From positions 5,527,001 through 5,591,000 of the forward strand of contig JAQISU010001239.1 in the NCBI GenBank assembly GCA_029339505.1: a stretch of 64,000 bases of DNA, in the 5' to 3' direction. The notes beneath the pieces were generated by a model that was not told where the DNA came from, did no database searches, and worked only from the letters and a program-made list of their open reading frames with translations. This stretch comes from Unio delphinus. Taxonomy: Eukaryota; Mollusca; Bivalvia; Unionida; Unionidae. A program made the translations under genes and the position numbers. The first letter of the stretch is position 1; the number at the start of each line of letters is the position of its first letter. This document shows positions 45,280-57,228 of this stretch, in pieces.

Positions 45280-45519
45280 CTACGTTTGTCGCTGCAGTTG
45301 AAACAGGTGAGTCTTCAGAGCACTCTTAAATGGGACCACTGTGTCTTTGTGTCTAATTTCAATGGGCAATTCGTTGGGAACAATGAGTATACGATTATCA
45401 GAAGAAGAGCGTAAGGATATGGGTGTTAAATCTGCACACTTACATTCATCATCTGCGGAATGTGACCAAGTTTCTGTCAGGAAGAAGACGTCAATATTCT
45501 GGTCGTTGGTGTGGGTCAT
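45280..45519 (-). mobile_element. LINE fragment joining endonuclease start to C-terminal tail
   Basis: A single uninterrupted 79-residue minus-strand frame begins NIDVFFLTETWSHSADDE, which is the LTETW motif of LINE APE endonucleases. It then passes directly to LRSSSDNRILIVP and ELPIEIRH, and ends FKSALKTHLF, the typical last residues of a LINE ORF2. About 800-1000 residues between the two are missing, yet the frame is kept. It lies in the right arm only. Confidence 0.7.
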
Positions 45520-46262
45520 TTTCAGAAACTTTCTTATTAATGGTACCTAATGTTGCCGTGTCTCTTATTTGAGATAAATATATGCAGGATAAAATCGTGC
45601 CCGTTTGATAAAATTAGCATGGAATATTGCAATGACAATAATTGGAAACATATGTACAGCTATATCAGTACTTAAGCAGCTGATGAAATGGTCACGGCCA
45701 CGACGAATTATTTCAAATTATATTGAAAGAGGCACACTTATTTTGTTTCGATAATGCACATTTCTACTGAAGCAAGCGATAATGCATCTTTTATGCTTAC
45801 ATGATACATATTCCTCTTCAAAAGAACGTGATTGCTTTTTGATTTCTAACATTTGGTGTTACTACCTGTTGTCCGTGGTTTAATGCTCATTGTGTGGACT
45901 GGATTTGTGTGGTTATTTCATTTGTAACAATGGGTTTCTTATTTACTACAACCACATTGATTATTTACGTTACCTACTTTCGTCTCTATTTAGGTGCAAG
46001 CTTACACATATATTCGCTCTAAAACTCCTTCGCCAGTTTCCCCGTATTCCTTGTAATGCGCACAAGAGACGTTCTCTGTGCAAAACGATCCATCAGGATC
46101 CTGCAGTCCACATTTGGTACCAACAAGATGAATCTTTCAGCCGTCTTTGAAGCGACAGTTATTCTAGCTGTCAAATATATCAGAGGATACGATATTTAAA
46201 AAAAAACAACAGACCCTTCCTAACCACGCATTTGACTAAACCTGAAGTTACGTAGTGCGCTT

Positions 46263-47134
46263 TATTTTATTTCATTTTTATTCTCTTGACATACTTTCAA
46301 TATTAGTATGCAAAGTATAAACATAGAACGGATCATTATTACAACTGAAATGTGAAAATTGGGCGGATAATATGTGTATTCTATGTTAATAATTTGCATA
46401 TTATTAATTATCCATAAACGGGTAAAACAGAATCTTTGGTTTGAAAATGGTGCGAGTTTTATCATTTTATACCAGTTTGCTTTCTGTTGGATTTTTTTTT
46501 CTTCTTTTCAATTCTTCTTGAACAATTCTCTCAGCTGAAAACATTATATAAATGGCAGACTAAATTATATAACATTGATGAGTTTAGCACTGATCAAAGC
46601 TTTCCATGTTGATCAAGAGTGTCTGGAAAGAACGTTACCATAGCTACGCCCAGAAGAAATGAATCTCCATGTATCGTTACTAAAAGGTGAAAGAGAGGTC
46701 AAGCTTGTCTGCATTTTACGGTCCTACTGGGGTAACAGGCAAAATTAAGTATTAACTTTGCAGATGACTGTTTGTTGCAGGACAGAATGAAGTTATATGT
46801 TTTTAAGCAAATCGTTTTTCAATTAAAACAGTATTATGAACTGTAAAACATTTATATAAGATATAGTGGGTGGATGGTCTTACACGAGTGTCTGTGATAA
46901 ATTAAAGGTATGGAACGAATGGAATTGTTCAGGAATTTTAAACCATTTTAAATCTTCTTAAATTAAATATGGTATTACATGTACATACTAAAATAACTCA
47001 GTAGGGACCGTGACAATAATATAAAGAATTCTCTTAAAATGACCCTCCCTAACATTATATATTGTCATGCCATATTTTGTTATCTCATTGTATGTGTTTA
47101 CTAAACTAGTGTAATATTGGCAAATATGATATGA

Positions 47135-47201
<67 letters not shown>

Positions 47202-48355
47202 ATTCATTTACTTAAAGCAGATTACACACATAAATGAAAGAACGAAAGTGTTTGCATAGACGTTGTAAATATTTTTTTTAAGACCAGACGCTTTATTTAT
47301 AAGGGTCAATATGTTACGCCATGAGTTCAATACCATATGTTTCGACCGTTATTAACGATAACGATAGAGTTTAGATGCAGTTAAAAGTATTCATTACAAA
47401 CATTTTAATGACATCATTATAATAGTAGTTTGTTACAAACTGATGTATAACTGGAAACTATTAGGCACCGTTGTTCCATATATGTTATATTTCAGAGAAA
47501 CATTGTTTCTATCGCCATCATTAGAACGAAAAATGGATTTAAACTCATTTAGTCTGCCAATGATGTAAGTTTCCTGTTAGAATTTGTATTCGTCACACTC
47601 TAATGTTAGGTTCAAAAAAATAGTAATTATACAACTGCCCTCTTCTAGAAATCAATCAGATTACCATCGCCATTGTTTGACCTTCAGCCCACCCCCACCC
47701 CAATTGACTAAGGACGTGTCTTAAAAACGGCAACGAATCGTACTAAATAAACTTTATGTCAACCTGAGACAAATCACATATTTATCAGAAAACAAAGTGT
47801 TCCACCAGACAAAAGCTAATACTTCATATTCTGTCTTTTACATGAATTGTCAACTGCCAGCAATGCATCAGTTGGTTGGATATTTGGTTCTTTTTGTTAT
47901 ATAAATAAAGATCCTAAATTTGAAATATTAGTGGGATCTTTTCCCAATGGGATATCAGTGTTTCATAATTTTGTCGATCATTCAATGAGTGAATTGTTTC
48001 CAAATATCGTAAGTTTCCAAATTGTATATCAGATATACATATCATTTACATGTCTTGTAATCTACACCAATGATCATAGTAGCAATCGTCAGGCAAAATA
48101 CAAAGTTAGCAAACCACGCATTCTCTATTCTGTTCTCTATCCTCCTGGTGGTTAGCTTACAAATTATGATTGTCTCAAACTTACGAGTTGCAAACTCATT
48201 GGATGAATGGACACCAATTTGTCTCGACTATAGGAGCACACAACAAATATGGATGCTACCAAATTTATTAACCCACACGAAATGCCAGCTTTAAAGGTAT
48301 TCAAGATTTTGCTTCCATCAGCATAAACTATTTCAGAGTGTTTCATAAAGCAGTG
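46263..48355. other. Non-coding stretch between right arm and direct duplication copy 2
   Basis: Apart from (TA)n at 47136-47199, no repeat or gene was recognised. A 102-codon frame (47847-48155) has no domain or splice context and is taken as chance. Confidence 0.4.
47136..47199. repeat. (TA)n microsatellite
   Basis: About 31 TA units. Confidence 0.95.
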
Positions 48356-48359
48356 TCGC

Positions 48360-48530
48360 CCATCATGCACGAAACTGAGATTTAATGTGAATAAGTATTG
48401 TCGGACGCAATTGAAGCACAGGCAACATACAAATACTAGAAAATAAATGTTGCATAACGTATACGGGTCAAACTGCGTCTCATAAAACATAGTAACTCAG
48501 AAGAGATGGTAATCGCCTCCTGCTCGTAAG
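48360..48530 (+). repeat. Short segment repeated at 58300-58480
   Basis: Both contain AGAAAATAAATGTTGCATAA, then CGTATACGG(G/A)TCAAACTGCG, TCTCATAAA, and a TGCTCGTAAGA word. In this copy it leads into the direct duplication copy 2. In the other it lies about 1.1 kb beyond its end. Confidence 0.65.
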
Positions 48531-48621
48531 ATTTTTTTTTTTTATAGAAATCACTGTTTATGATTGGCTGAGTGAAATTAAAAAGTACATCCTGGAAGCA
48601 ATGTGAATTAAAAGTGACAAT

Positions 48622-48623
<2 letters not shown>

Positions 48624-48707
<84 letters not shown>
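48624..48707. repeat. (GA)n microsatellite
   Basis: About 41 GA units, counterpart of 26084-26136. Confidence 0.95.
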
Positions 48708-48709
<2 letters not shown>

Positions 48710-49246
48710 TTGGCTCCGAGAAAGCCTAGGAAACGAAATAATAATTTCCTTGTTAAACGAGAGTGGGTTCAGGTGTCTGTCTTGTAAGAAAGTCAGGGTT
48801 AAGTGCTCGATGCTCAAGTTCTAAAGTTAACAGCATTAATGTTCGCAATTTTAATATGTCACATAATATTAAAATTTTTGTTTTTGTTGTATGCAAACTT
48901 GTTTGATATGACTTTGTTGCGTAGTATGTATTATTTTTTCAATTTCATGAAAATGTATTGATACTAGAGTTGCTATGCAATTTACGTTTTAATTTTACAG
49001 TTATCAGTTCATAGGGATATATGAAATAAAAATGAATTGATTTCCTTTGTCTGATAGGAAAATGCTGCTTATCGTGAATTTAACGATAACTACCTGTCAT
49101 ATATGCTTATATAATGTTTAAATAATGTCAAAGTGAGTAAGGATCTGTGAATGGTATGCAATATCAATCGAACATTTGGTAGCATACGGTAAATTTTTAT
49201 TGAGATCTCACATTGTAATTCACGGCAAGGTATTACCGTAGGTAGG

Positions 49247-51045
49247 ATTTTTAAAGTGCCAAATTTTCGGTTGATCTATTAATAAACCATTAATTGTGGC
49301 CAGATAGCCATTAGTTAGATCTGCGAGATATCGTGCAAGAGAGAGAGAGGGGGGATCTGTAAAGTCTAGGCGACCGTTGTACTAATTAAATGTGGTTTAC
49401 ACAGGAGCCAGGGGCTGACTGCTGGCGACCTTTAAAAGTTTCATTTTATCACGAAAGTGTCAGAATTGAGGGAAAACAGGTATTATGTTACTTAAAACCA
49501 AAGCATTTTAGAGGGAAGCGGGAGAAAATACATTTGATTCTGATTGGTCAAGGTTAAAAAAGGGGGTTGTTTTACACGAGAAATCTTTAGAACATAATAT
49601 CGCACGAGCTAAATTAGAATTTAGTCCGAATTTTTTACTGTGAGAGGACATATTTTAGAATTATTGTAGTAAGACTCCGAATGATATTTGAGAGAAATAC
49701 ATTCGTACGTTAAGTCGCAGACAAGGGGAAAGAACCGCCAAAAACAACGGTTGAGTGATACACCAAACACACAAATATTGTTGATATAATGAATATAATG
49801 TTTGCTAAGTTACAGGTCTGCATGGTTTCGTTTTATACCTTTGTATAATTGATTTAATTTGATACATTTGTATAATAATGTGTTTTGTACAATAAATCAA
49901 AAGTATTTGCATGAATTCATTTGACACATTTATTTAATAATGTGCTTTTGAATTATGAATTGGAATTCTTACCTTAATTCTTAGTTAATAATGACGTAGT
50001 GTTAAATTATGTCGTAAAAACACTCCTGAGTATGATTAGGAAGTGTTACATTAATTTTTCAACTTATCATAGTGTTTGAATAATGATTGGGCTCTAAGAA
50101 TTTAATGTATTACATTAGTTAATGATTTACAAGAATACATGTGAATTCACCGAATTTTGATGTCATAGATAATTTAGCGACAGTGTATAACTCAACGTCT
50201 CGCTTTGTAAGGCGTTAATTTATTAGGTCAAGGCAAAACGAATTAACGACTGATTAACTACATTCATTCGAGGATATGTGTAGTTAATTACCAGCTGTAA
50301 CATTGTTATCACTGATAGAAATATCTGATTGTTCGAACCAGGAATAATGGACAGTTTCAACTGTAACCATTGTAACGAGAGACTTAGGTTGTTTCAATTT
50401 TTTTGGGAAAGGAAGAAAATAGCTTTTGGGAAAGAATGTGAAGGGGTAATCGCCGTGCATGCATGATACAGTGGACAAGTCTGGGTTCAAGCGGAACATC
50501 CACGAGGGCAGAATATCTAGAGAGACAGGAACTTCTAGTACATCATTGGATTGAACAGTGAACGTGGTTCGAGGATAACAGGTTATGAAAATCGAACAAA
50601 GCATTGACTTCGATTGTGCCACTCGATACTATGATGACTTTTAACTATCAGTAATAGAAGGGCTAATTTGTTTAATTCTATTTCAAAGCTTATTATTATT
50701 CGGTGAAAGTTTATTTCTAAACCGCGTGAAATCCTAATGAAAGGAAATTTCATGATTGTGTATGTATTTGATTAAATTGTTTTTTATCTTTACGGGGGAT
50801 CGGAGTTGTTTTGTTCAATATACCCGCTCAAGTTACCATATACTTTCTATTACTCGAACCGGGCAATTATAACGAGGGCGGTCATCTCTTAGATAACGAG
50901 TATCAAGGGGGAGTGGGTTATAGTATTATTATTATATGTTGTGCGATACACCTTGCCAAAGTGGGACGTAACACATACCCTTTGACAAGTGGGGCTTATA
51001 CAATATTATACTAACAACGCTCATAACCCTCGGAGAACCTGACAG
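49247..51045. mobile_element. 1.8-kb block private to duplication copy 2, possibly a mobile element remnant
   Basis: Copy 1 reads straight through this point (GTAGGTAGG then TTTCAAGCAGTG at 26640-26655), while copy 2 has 1.8 kb in between. Contents: a minus-strand 112-codon frame (50284-50622), with CMHGDYPFTFF and a Pro/Phe-rich middle, and a plus-strand 67-codon frame (50811-51014). Neither frame is recognised. No clear terminal repeats or target duplication were found, so insertion and deletion in copy 1 are both possible. Confidence 0.45.
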
Positions 51046-51237
51046 GCATCAAGCAGTGTCTCAATAGCTAGTGTGTTCTCAGTAACGTAAAGGAATGAAT
51101 TGTATATACATCTGCATAGTGGTACACATAGCGATTTAGCGACAACTTGGTCCTTTAAGGATAGTTTTATCCGAGATGGAGTGAGACTCGACAGTCCGAA
51201 GACAGAGACTACAACATAGAGGTGACTAGTGACGTTC

Positions 51238-51475
51238 GGAAGTTCAACATCTACTTAGAGAGCGCATCATGAGCGAAGCCATGGAAAACCAATGTGGGAC
51301 ACTCAGTACTGGAGGGACTAACATCACCAAGATCATATACTGGCCGAGAAAAAAGTTTTGTGGAGACACAGGCATTGGCAATTGACCGAAACAAGTGGAG
51401 GGAGCTGGTCAAATGTTCCGCAAGACAGTGCTTCAAACGACCACATTAGATCAAAAGACAATAAAGAAGAAGAAA
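51238..51475 (+). mobile_element. Remnant of the 28850-30570 LINE in copy 2
   Basis: 51238-51330 matches 29705-29790 and 51340-51475 matches 30400-30560. The middle of the LINE (FADD-box region to the tail) is deleted, as is everything 5' of it. It is not a separate insertion: the flanks are the duplicated flanks. Confidence 0.7.
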
Positions 51476-51484
51476 GAAGAAAGT

Positions 51485-51590
51485 GATTACTGGTTGGTTT
51501 GGTGTCAGGATAATGTGACTGGGTGGGGCATCATATGACATGTCGGTTTCATGATATCCAAGTGATTGACATCCCTATATCCTAGAACAC
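51485..51590 (+). repeat. SINE-B fragment, duplicate of 30585-30660
   Basis: GGTGTCAGGATAATGTGACT, then a GGGTGGGGCATCA stretch, matches the complement of SINE-B. Same position after the LINE tail. Confidence 0.55.
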
Positions 51591-51684
51591 TGCAGACATT
51601 GTAGCGATTTGTCTGACAAAATTCTTGGTTTCCTTTCAAAGAAAACTTTTCAGAACTCAAAGTTTTTCAAGACACATAAGTCCT

Positions 51685-51688
<4 letters not shown>

Positions 51689-51744
<56 letters not shown>

Positions 51745-52097
51745 GCGGTAACTAATAGTATTACCACCGTGAACCTACTTCCTGCATAAACATCAATTTA
51801 AAAAAAACAAATATACATCATTTTGTTGTGATCCTCTCTCATGGTGTCACCCGGTGTGGTACGTACGCATCCACCCTACAGCCCTAGTGACGCCACTGAC
51901 ACAATGTTCTCCAGTTCCTGTTTAATTAAATCTATGTCTTGGAAAGATTCATTTGCTATCATCGCGATTTCCCAAAACATTCGCACTCCAGGTGTTGTTT
52001 TTCTTTTTCTTTTAGTTTTTGGGGCACAAGACAGATGCTTCCACCCACACCACACACCCCACCCCGCTACAAGGTTCCAAAAACTAACAGGTGTTTC

Positions 52098-52174
<77 letters not shown>
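51689..52174. repeat. (CT)n at 51689-51741 and (TA)n at 52100-52174
   Basis: Counterparts of the tracts at 30766 and 30895. Between them is a GGTGTCACCCGGTG-containing piece also present at 30980-31050. Confidence 0.9.
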
Positions 52175-52179
<5 letters not shown>

Positions 52180-53238
52180 CACAATAGAGGGTGGAATTTT
52201 AAAATTTCCTATTGTAGTCCATATGATTGTTGCACAATTTGTGGCTAACATTTGTAGAGGTTTAATTTTAATTGATACACCTATTCTTGCTGTACTGATC
52301 TGTCATTAAACACTAATACATTCACGTCATCATTACTGCTTGGAAAAGAACTTCTCTAATAGATCTTATCAGGAGCTTTTTCTTTGTTTGGCGTAGACAT
52401 TTGTCTGTAGGATTGTGATAACCATACCCGTTTCCTTTGTTCGGGGCAGTTAAATGGGCCAGTTAAAGGAATATTTGATGAATATAGTCACCTTACCTTT
52501 TTCTATGAAATGACATGCCACAATTTAAATAGTTTAAAGTAGAAAGCGTGATTGGGAATTTGTCAGATATATTAGTGTTAGACAATTTAAGTTTGGTTTC
52601 ACCAAAATAAAACAACATTTTGGTTACATTTGTGCACTGGTAATTATTAATTATTGCTGTCACCCACTTTGCACAAGGCATATGTAGGTCTTGAAAGTGC
52701 TTGGATATTTATATCCAGATGTGTTCCACATGTGCTGTCATTTTCGATGATGGTTTCTACGTTTCCTTGACAAGGAAAAGATTATATATATATATATATA
52801 TCATTATTACGTGCGTTTTCCATCCCGTACGCACTCACAAATACTGCTACGTTTGAACTGAATCACCTGTATCTACAACAAAAAAATGTATTCCATTCAG
52901 TCTTCAAAATCATATGATATTTATATTCACTCGCGACTTTCTATAGCATTTCAAATTCTTTAAAATCTATTCAGATACTTATGGACTCATTTCGCGGTGG
53001 TAAACATTTTAGTCAGACACAAAATGACAGCGACTAGATTTTTCTGGATAACTGCCGCTCTTTTTCAAAATGTCTTATCTTGATTTACGACTGGGAAATA
53101 ACTTAGGTGATAAGATATAGTTACAATCTGTTGAAAGTTTCGCAAAACAACTGGGTCAGTAAACAACATTTTATGCAAATTTCATCTGAAAACCACCAAT
53201 TGCAACTAAACTCTTTAACACGTGGGTACACAAAATTT

Positions 53239-53246
53239 TATAAAAA
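53239..53246 (+). promoter_or_regulatory. TATA box of C1q gene E
   Basis: TATAAAAA lies 82 bases before the ATG and is followed by the same GCTCCGTCCAGATAG word as in gene C. Confidence 0.7.
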
Positions 53247-53320
53247 GCTCCGTCCAGATAGACGTCTCAATGTTAACCTTTTGGTGAAGAGTTTTCAGTA
53301 TACCTTTGATCATTATTAGG

Positions 53321-55124
53321 ATGAAAACTTTATTCATTTTCAGTCTTTTATGCACCGTAAGTTGTTCCAAAGAGCAAGAGACTGGCAGTTGTTTGTTGGA
53401 CGGCGCGAGTGAAGGTGATATCAATGCCGTCAGTCTTCGTCTAGCGGAAGAGAGAGAACGACGTTTGCTGTTGGAGAATGACGTGCAACTACTGACTCTA
53501 AGATATGCACAGCTACATAGACTGTTGAATCAAGGTTAGTCTCCAATAACAACATACATCGATTAGTCTGTCATTAATCAAAACGCCACTGAAACTATGT
53601 ATTGGTTCCTATTGCTTACCATTAATTCTAAACACATTTATACCAGTTTGATCCGAAATGAAGAATTTGACCACCGTATTTAAGTTTTTGGTGTGGAGGG
53701 AATCTATACAGAGATCCATGTTCTTTACTTAGTTTTTTTAAATACTAAATTGGTTTAATTTCCATACATAAGCAATCGACATTTTTGCGGCATTGGCTAA
53801 AGAAAATTATATGCAGAGAAGAAAGATACATGTTTAATCATATAATTACGTCATTTAAGAGCGTGAAATCAAGAAAGAATATGCATTTTATGGCTAACCT
53901 GTTCATATGGAAGATGTATGTTCCTTGATAAGAGAGGGGATTATATATAGAGAGCTGTGTGATTAAAAGGAGCGATTTTCATTAAATTGATTGTTTCTTT
54001 CGCTGTTGTAACCACATTGCATACTTAATGGTAATTCTTTTTGCAACATACCGTTTGTTGCAGAAGGATATATTTTACAAAGAAAGGGAAACATGATTAA
54101 TCATATCGTTCGTCAACTGCACGTAAGGAAACATTTCCCGACAAACTTTTTATGGCAAACGCAATGGTTATTTTCATTCTTTTTAAACAAACCACATCTT
54201 TAATCATCTCTTGATATGTTATCCATATGATATATGTAAAACTGTGCCTAGACACTGCCTTTATAGTGTACGCGTGCGATGTGTTGTACAATATCTAACA
54301 TGTATTTGATTGATCTTCATGTGATATGACTTCAGACAATGTGACTAGGTGCTACTGAGTTTAGAATGTCAATACACGGTCTTTCTTAATACAAAGGCGA
54401 GTGTAGAAATGTCGGGAAGAAGGATATATATAGAATCAACAAAGTAGTTTAGCTGCGGATTTCTAATCTGCATTTTGCATGTAACTCATTTCATATTAGA
54501 TAATTCTTCTAACGAAATTGTCCCATAACTAATGTTGATAATTTCGATTAAAGTGCCCCGTATTGAGAGTCAGTATATTATAGTTTAGCTTCTCTCGATG
54601 ATATATTCTTTTTATGTATAATGAATGCTCAATTTATTTTTTCCTTACATGTGCAATGTCCAGATCTATGTTCTTAGTCTGAAAGGAAATGCCTTAAATG
54701 AGTTTGTTTTGTATTTTCAGCTATGTCTCCAGTTGGATTTCTAGCAAAGCTTTCTAACCACACGACCATCCAAAATGGCGACGTTCTGAAGCTAGACAAA
54801 GTGGACATGAATGAGGGAAATGGTTACAACCCCGCTCTCGGTGTATTTCGTGCTCCTGTAAAGGGCATGTACATCCTTTCAATCACCGCGATGACTCGGG
54901 GAGAAGGTTTACCGGTGCATATCACTTTAATGAATGGCGACAAAGAACTCGCACGTCTGTTTTCAGGGGACATCGCTAGTGGTCGAATGGTTGGAGCTTT
55001 GTCAGTTCCGGCAATTCTGTCTGAATATGACAATATCTTCATCAAAGCTGTTTTAATGCACGCAGGATTTTTCAAAATGTATACGTCCTTTTCTGGAGTA
55101 CTTCTTCAAAGAATGACTGAATAA
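53321..55124 (+). CDS. C1q domain-containing secreted protein, gene E (two exons)
   Basis: Exon 1 is 53321-53534 and exon 2 is 54721-55124. The 1186-bp phase-1 intron has GTTAGT and TTTTCAG borders, and the product is 205 residues. The ATG at 53321 is chosen because it matches genes A and C and begins the signal peptide (residues 1-16, MKTLFIFSLLCTVSCS). A short linker with one Cys (SCLLDGAS) precedes the coiled coil at about residues 37-70. The C1q domain covers 75-205 with the GYNPALGVFRAPVKGMY core, ending in FSGVLLQRMTE. An N-glycosylation site (NHT, residue 84) is present here but not in gene A. Likely role: secreted oligomeric pattern-recognition protein. AATAAA overlaps the stop codon (55120-55125), with no better signal close by. 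TATA box and reading frame are intact. Confidence 0.9.
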
Positions 55125-55997
55125 ATCCAGGTTTATAATTCGCCTGAAATGTAGGAGTTTGTAGGAGGAAACAATTGTCGTTTGACCAATGTTCGTTTTC
55201 AATACGATAGCTAACATCTGGCTTCTAATTTCATCCAGAATATTCGATTATTATGAAATTTTTACCATTTCTAGATATGAAAAAAAAAACTCAATGTTTT
55301 AGTGAAACTAGATTTTGTATCACATTTATTAAGTTGGAAACAAATTGTTACGTTGTAGAATTAAACCAGATTTCAACATGGGTATGTTAGATCCTGAGGC
55401 TATATTTCTCGCCGTCAATATGTATGTAGGTCAATTCGACGAACAGTAGGTGCCATGCCAGTTAATTAACATAGCCATAAAACTAGAGACGCGTGCATTT
55501 TATTTTCCAAAGCCAGTTACGTAACATTGTTCACAGGTAAGTGGTCGATTTCTTGTTCGGGACAAAGGGAGCATCTGAGAGGATCGTAAACATTCTTGAC
55601 GGATGGTTGGAAGAATGTATAATTCGCAGGATTACGTCACAGAATTGTACGTCCCAGGATAACACGAACCCGATTACACGTTTTAGGATTACACACCCCA
55701 TAATTAGCGCAACCAATCAGTCCAATCTCCTTGAATCTTTCTCATTCGCGCCTAAATTGGGTCAGCATGAGATGGTAGTTTGATAGTTATAGAGTTTCTG
55801 CGATATGTCGTTTGTGACAGCTTTAATGTCTCAAAATAATGTGTACTGTGCCCCTAATGGTCCGTCTGGCTGCTGTGTACACAAATCACTAATTATGGAT
55901 AGCATTCTCCCCTCGAAAGAATATCCTGAACATGGCAGTATACTGGTTCTCTGGTCTCAACTAATGTATTGTTGTCTGATCGACAGATGTTTGCCCC

Positions 55998-55999
<2 letters not shown>

Positions 56000-56051
<52 letters not shown>

Positions 56052-56093
56052 TACATACATACATACATACATACATACATACATACATACATG
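56000..56093. repeat. (CA)n-(CATA)n microsatellite
   Basis: About 23 CA units then about 11 CATA units; counterpart of 34790-34873. Confidence 0.95.
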
Positions 56094-56389
56094 TATATAT
56101 GCATCTTTTTCCAGGAAAGAAGATACTAATTTTATATTTTTAAAACATAAAAAATGGGAGTATTTTCTCTTTGCCAATTCTAATTCTTTGAACCTAATCT
56201 GAAAATCCCTTTCATCCTTTTCGCTTTGCATTTGCAATTGTCTTTCACTTCACTCTCTTCACTTGTTTTTTGAAACTGCGTTCGTATTCCATCTCTCTTT
56301 CTGACACTGATCCTGTTTTATCACTAACTCCTACATTTTAGCTGTATTTCCTTTTTCAAAATTTCGAAAACTCCAAGGTAAATTACAAA

Positions 56390-56831
56390 ATTATCTACTT
56401 TTGATGATGTTGTAGGTAGAAAAGCTTGCTGATTTCACTAACGATTTCAAAATTGAAAATATAATGATCTGCACATTCTGGCTCCACCCACAGTTGCAGA
56501 AAGGATTTTGTATCAGGCAATTGATCTTTTTTGAGGTCGCTACATTGATTTTTGATCCCAGTAAAAATAATAGAGTATTTGCTATCACCAGAATTATACT
56601 AAGAAGCTAAGCTATTGTTTAACAGGGTAATGTAATTTTAAAACTATTTTCGAGTTCACATTTGCAGGTAGGGCATTTGAGAATATAATAGTTAACGAAA
56701 TATATATTTTTTAATTTCAAGCAAGAGCTTAATACAGAAATGTTTTGTCGATTACGTAAATTGTATACTGTCGTTTCTCCCACCAAAGAGGATAACAATA
56801 ATTCAATTAAGTAACGTGGTGAATCAGTCAA
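56390..56831 (-). mobile_element. LINE C-terminal fragment (in duplication copy 2)
   Basis: Minus-strand pieces are LSSLVGETTVYNLRNRQNIS (in 56619-56831) and NPFCNCGWSQNVQ (in 56391-56588), in different frames. The latter fits the Cys-x-Cys...QNVQHY segment downstream of the RT in many LINEs. It is the counterpart of 36200-36560 and was therefore present before the duplication. Confidence 0.6.
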
Positions 56832-57228
56832 AATAAATATGACAAGTGCATTGTTTTGTGTGATTTTCTTCTTTCTGAAAGCGGTGACCAGCTGCAGTCC
56901 TCATCACTACTGCGTGAAAGGGAACGTTTGGTTAGACCAGTGATTATCCTGCAACCTCTAACAAAAACATCTTTCTAATCTGAGTATGCATTTTAACATC
57001 AATCCATCTACAAATAATCATTAAATATTTATCATTTATCTTCTTTTTCGTTAATCGGCCTGTTTACTGTTCCTTCTGTTGGTTATACTGAGCAAAACGG
57101 ACAATGTTAAGCAGTGACCGTCACACTTCGACAGCAACATATATTTACATATTTTGTTAGGATCTCTAAAGAAGAAATAGACAACATTACAATCGGAACG
57201 TCCTCGAAGTTTGCTGTCGTGGCATAAC

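Larger units (their letters stand above)
36972..46262 (-). repeat. Right arm of large inverted duplication
   Basis: This is the reverse-complement partner of 16915-25915 (see there for block pairs). It contains three blocks absent from the left arm: a LINE at 37028-39578, an unclassified insertion at about 42745-43040, and a composite block at 45060-45480. The outer edge is sharp near 46262, where similarity to 16915 stops at CACTACTTAACTTACATTTT-like sequence. Confidence 0.85.
48530..57228 (+). repeat. Direct duplication, copy 2 (gene unit E)
   Basis: Collinear with 25980-36971. It is shorter because the 26835-29705 and 35046-36180 segments are absent and the LINE is reduced, but it has a private 1.8-kb block (49247-51045). 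The match ends at 57228 exactly where copy 1 meets the right inverted arm at 36972. Confidence 0.8.
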
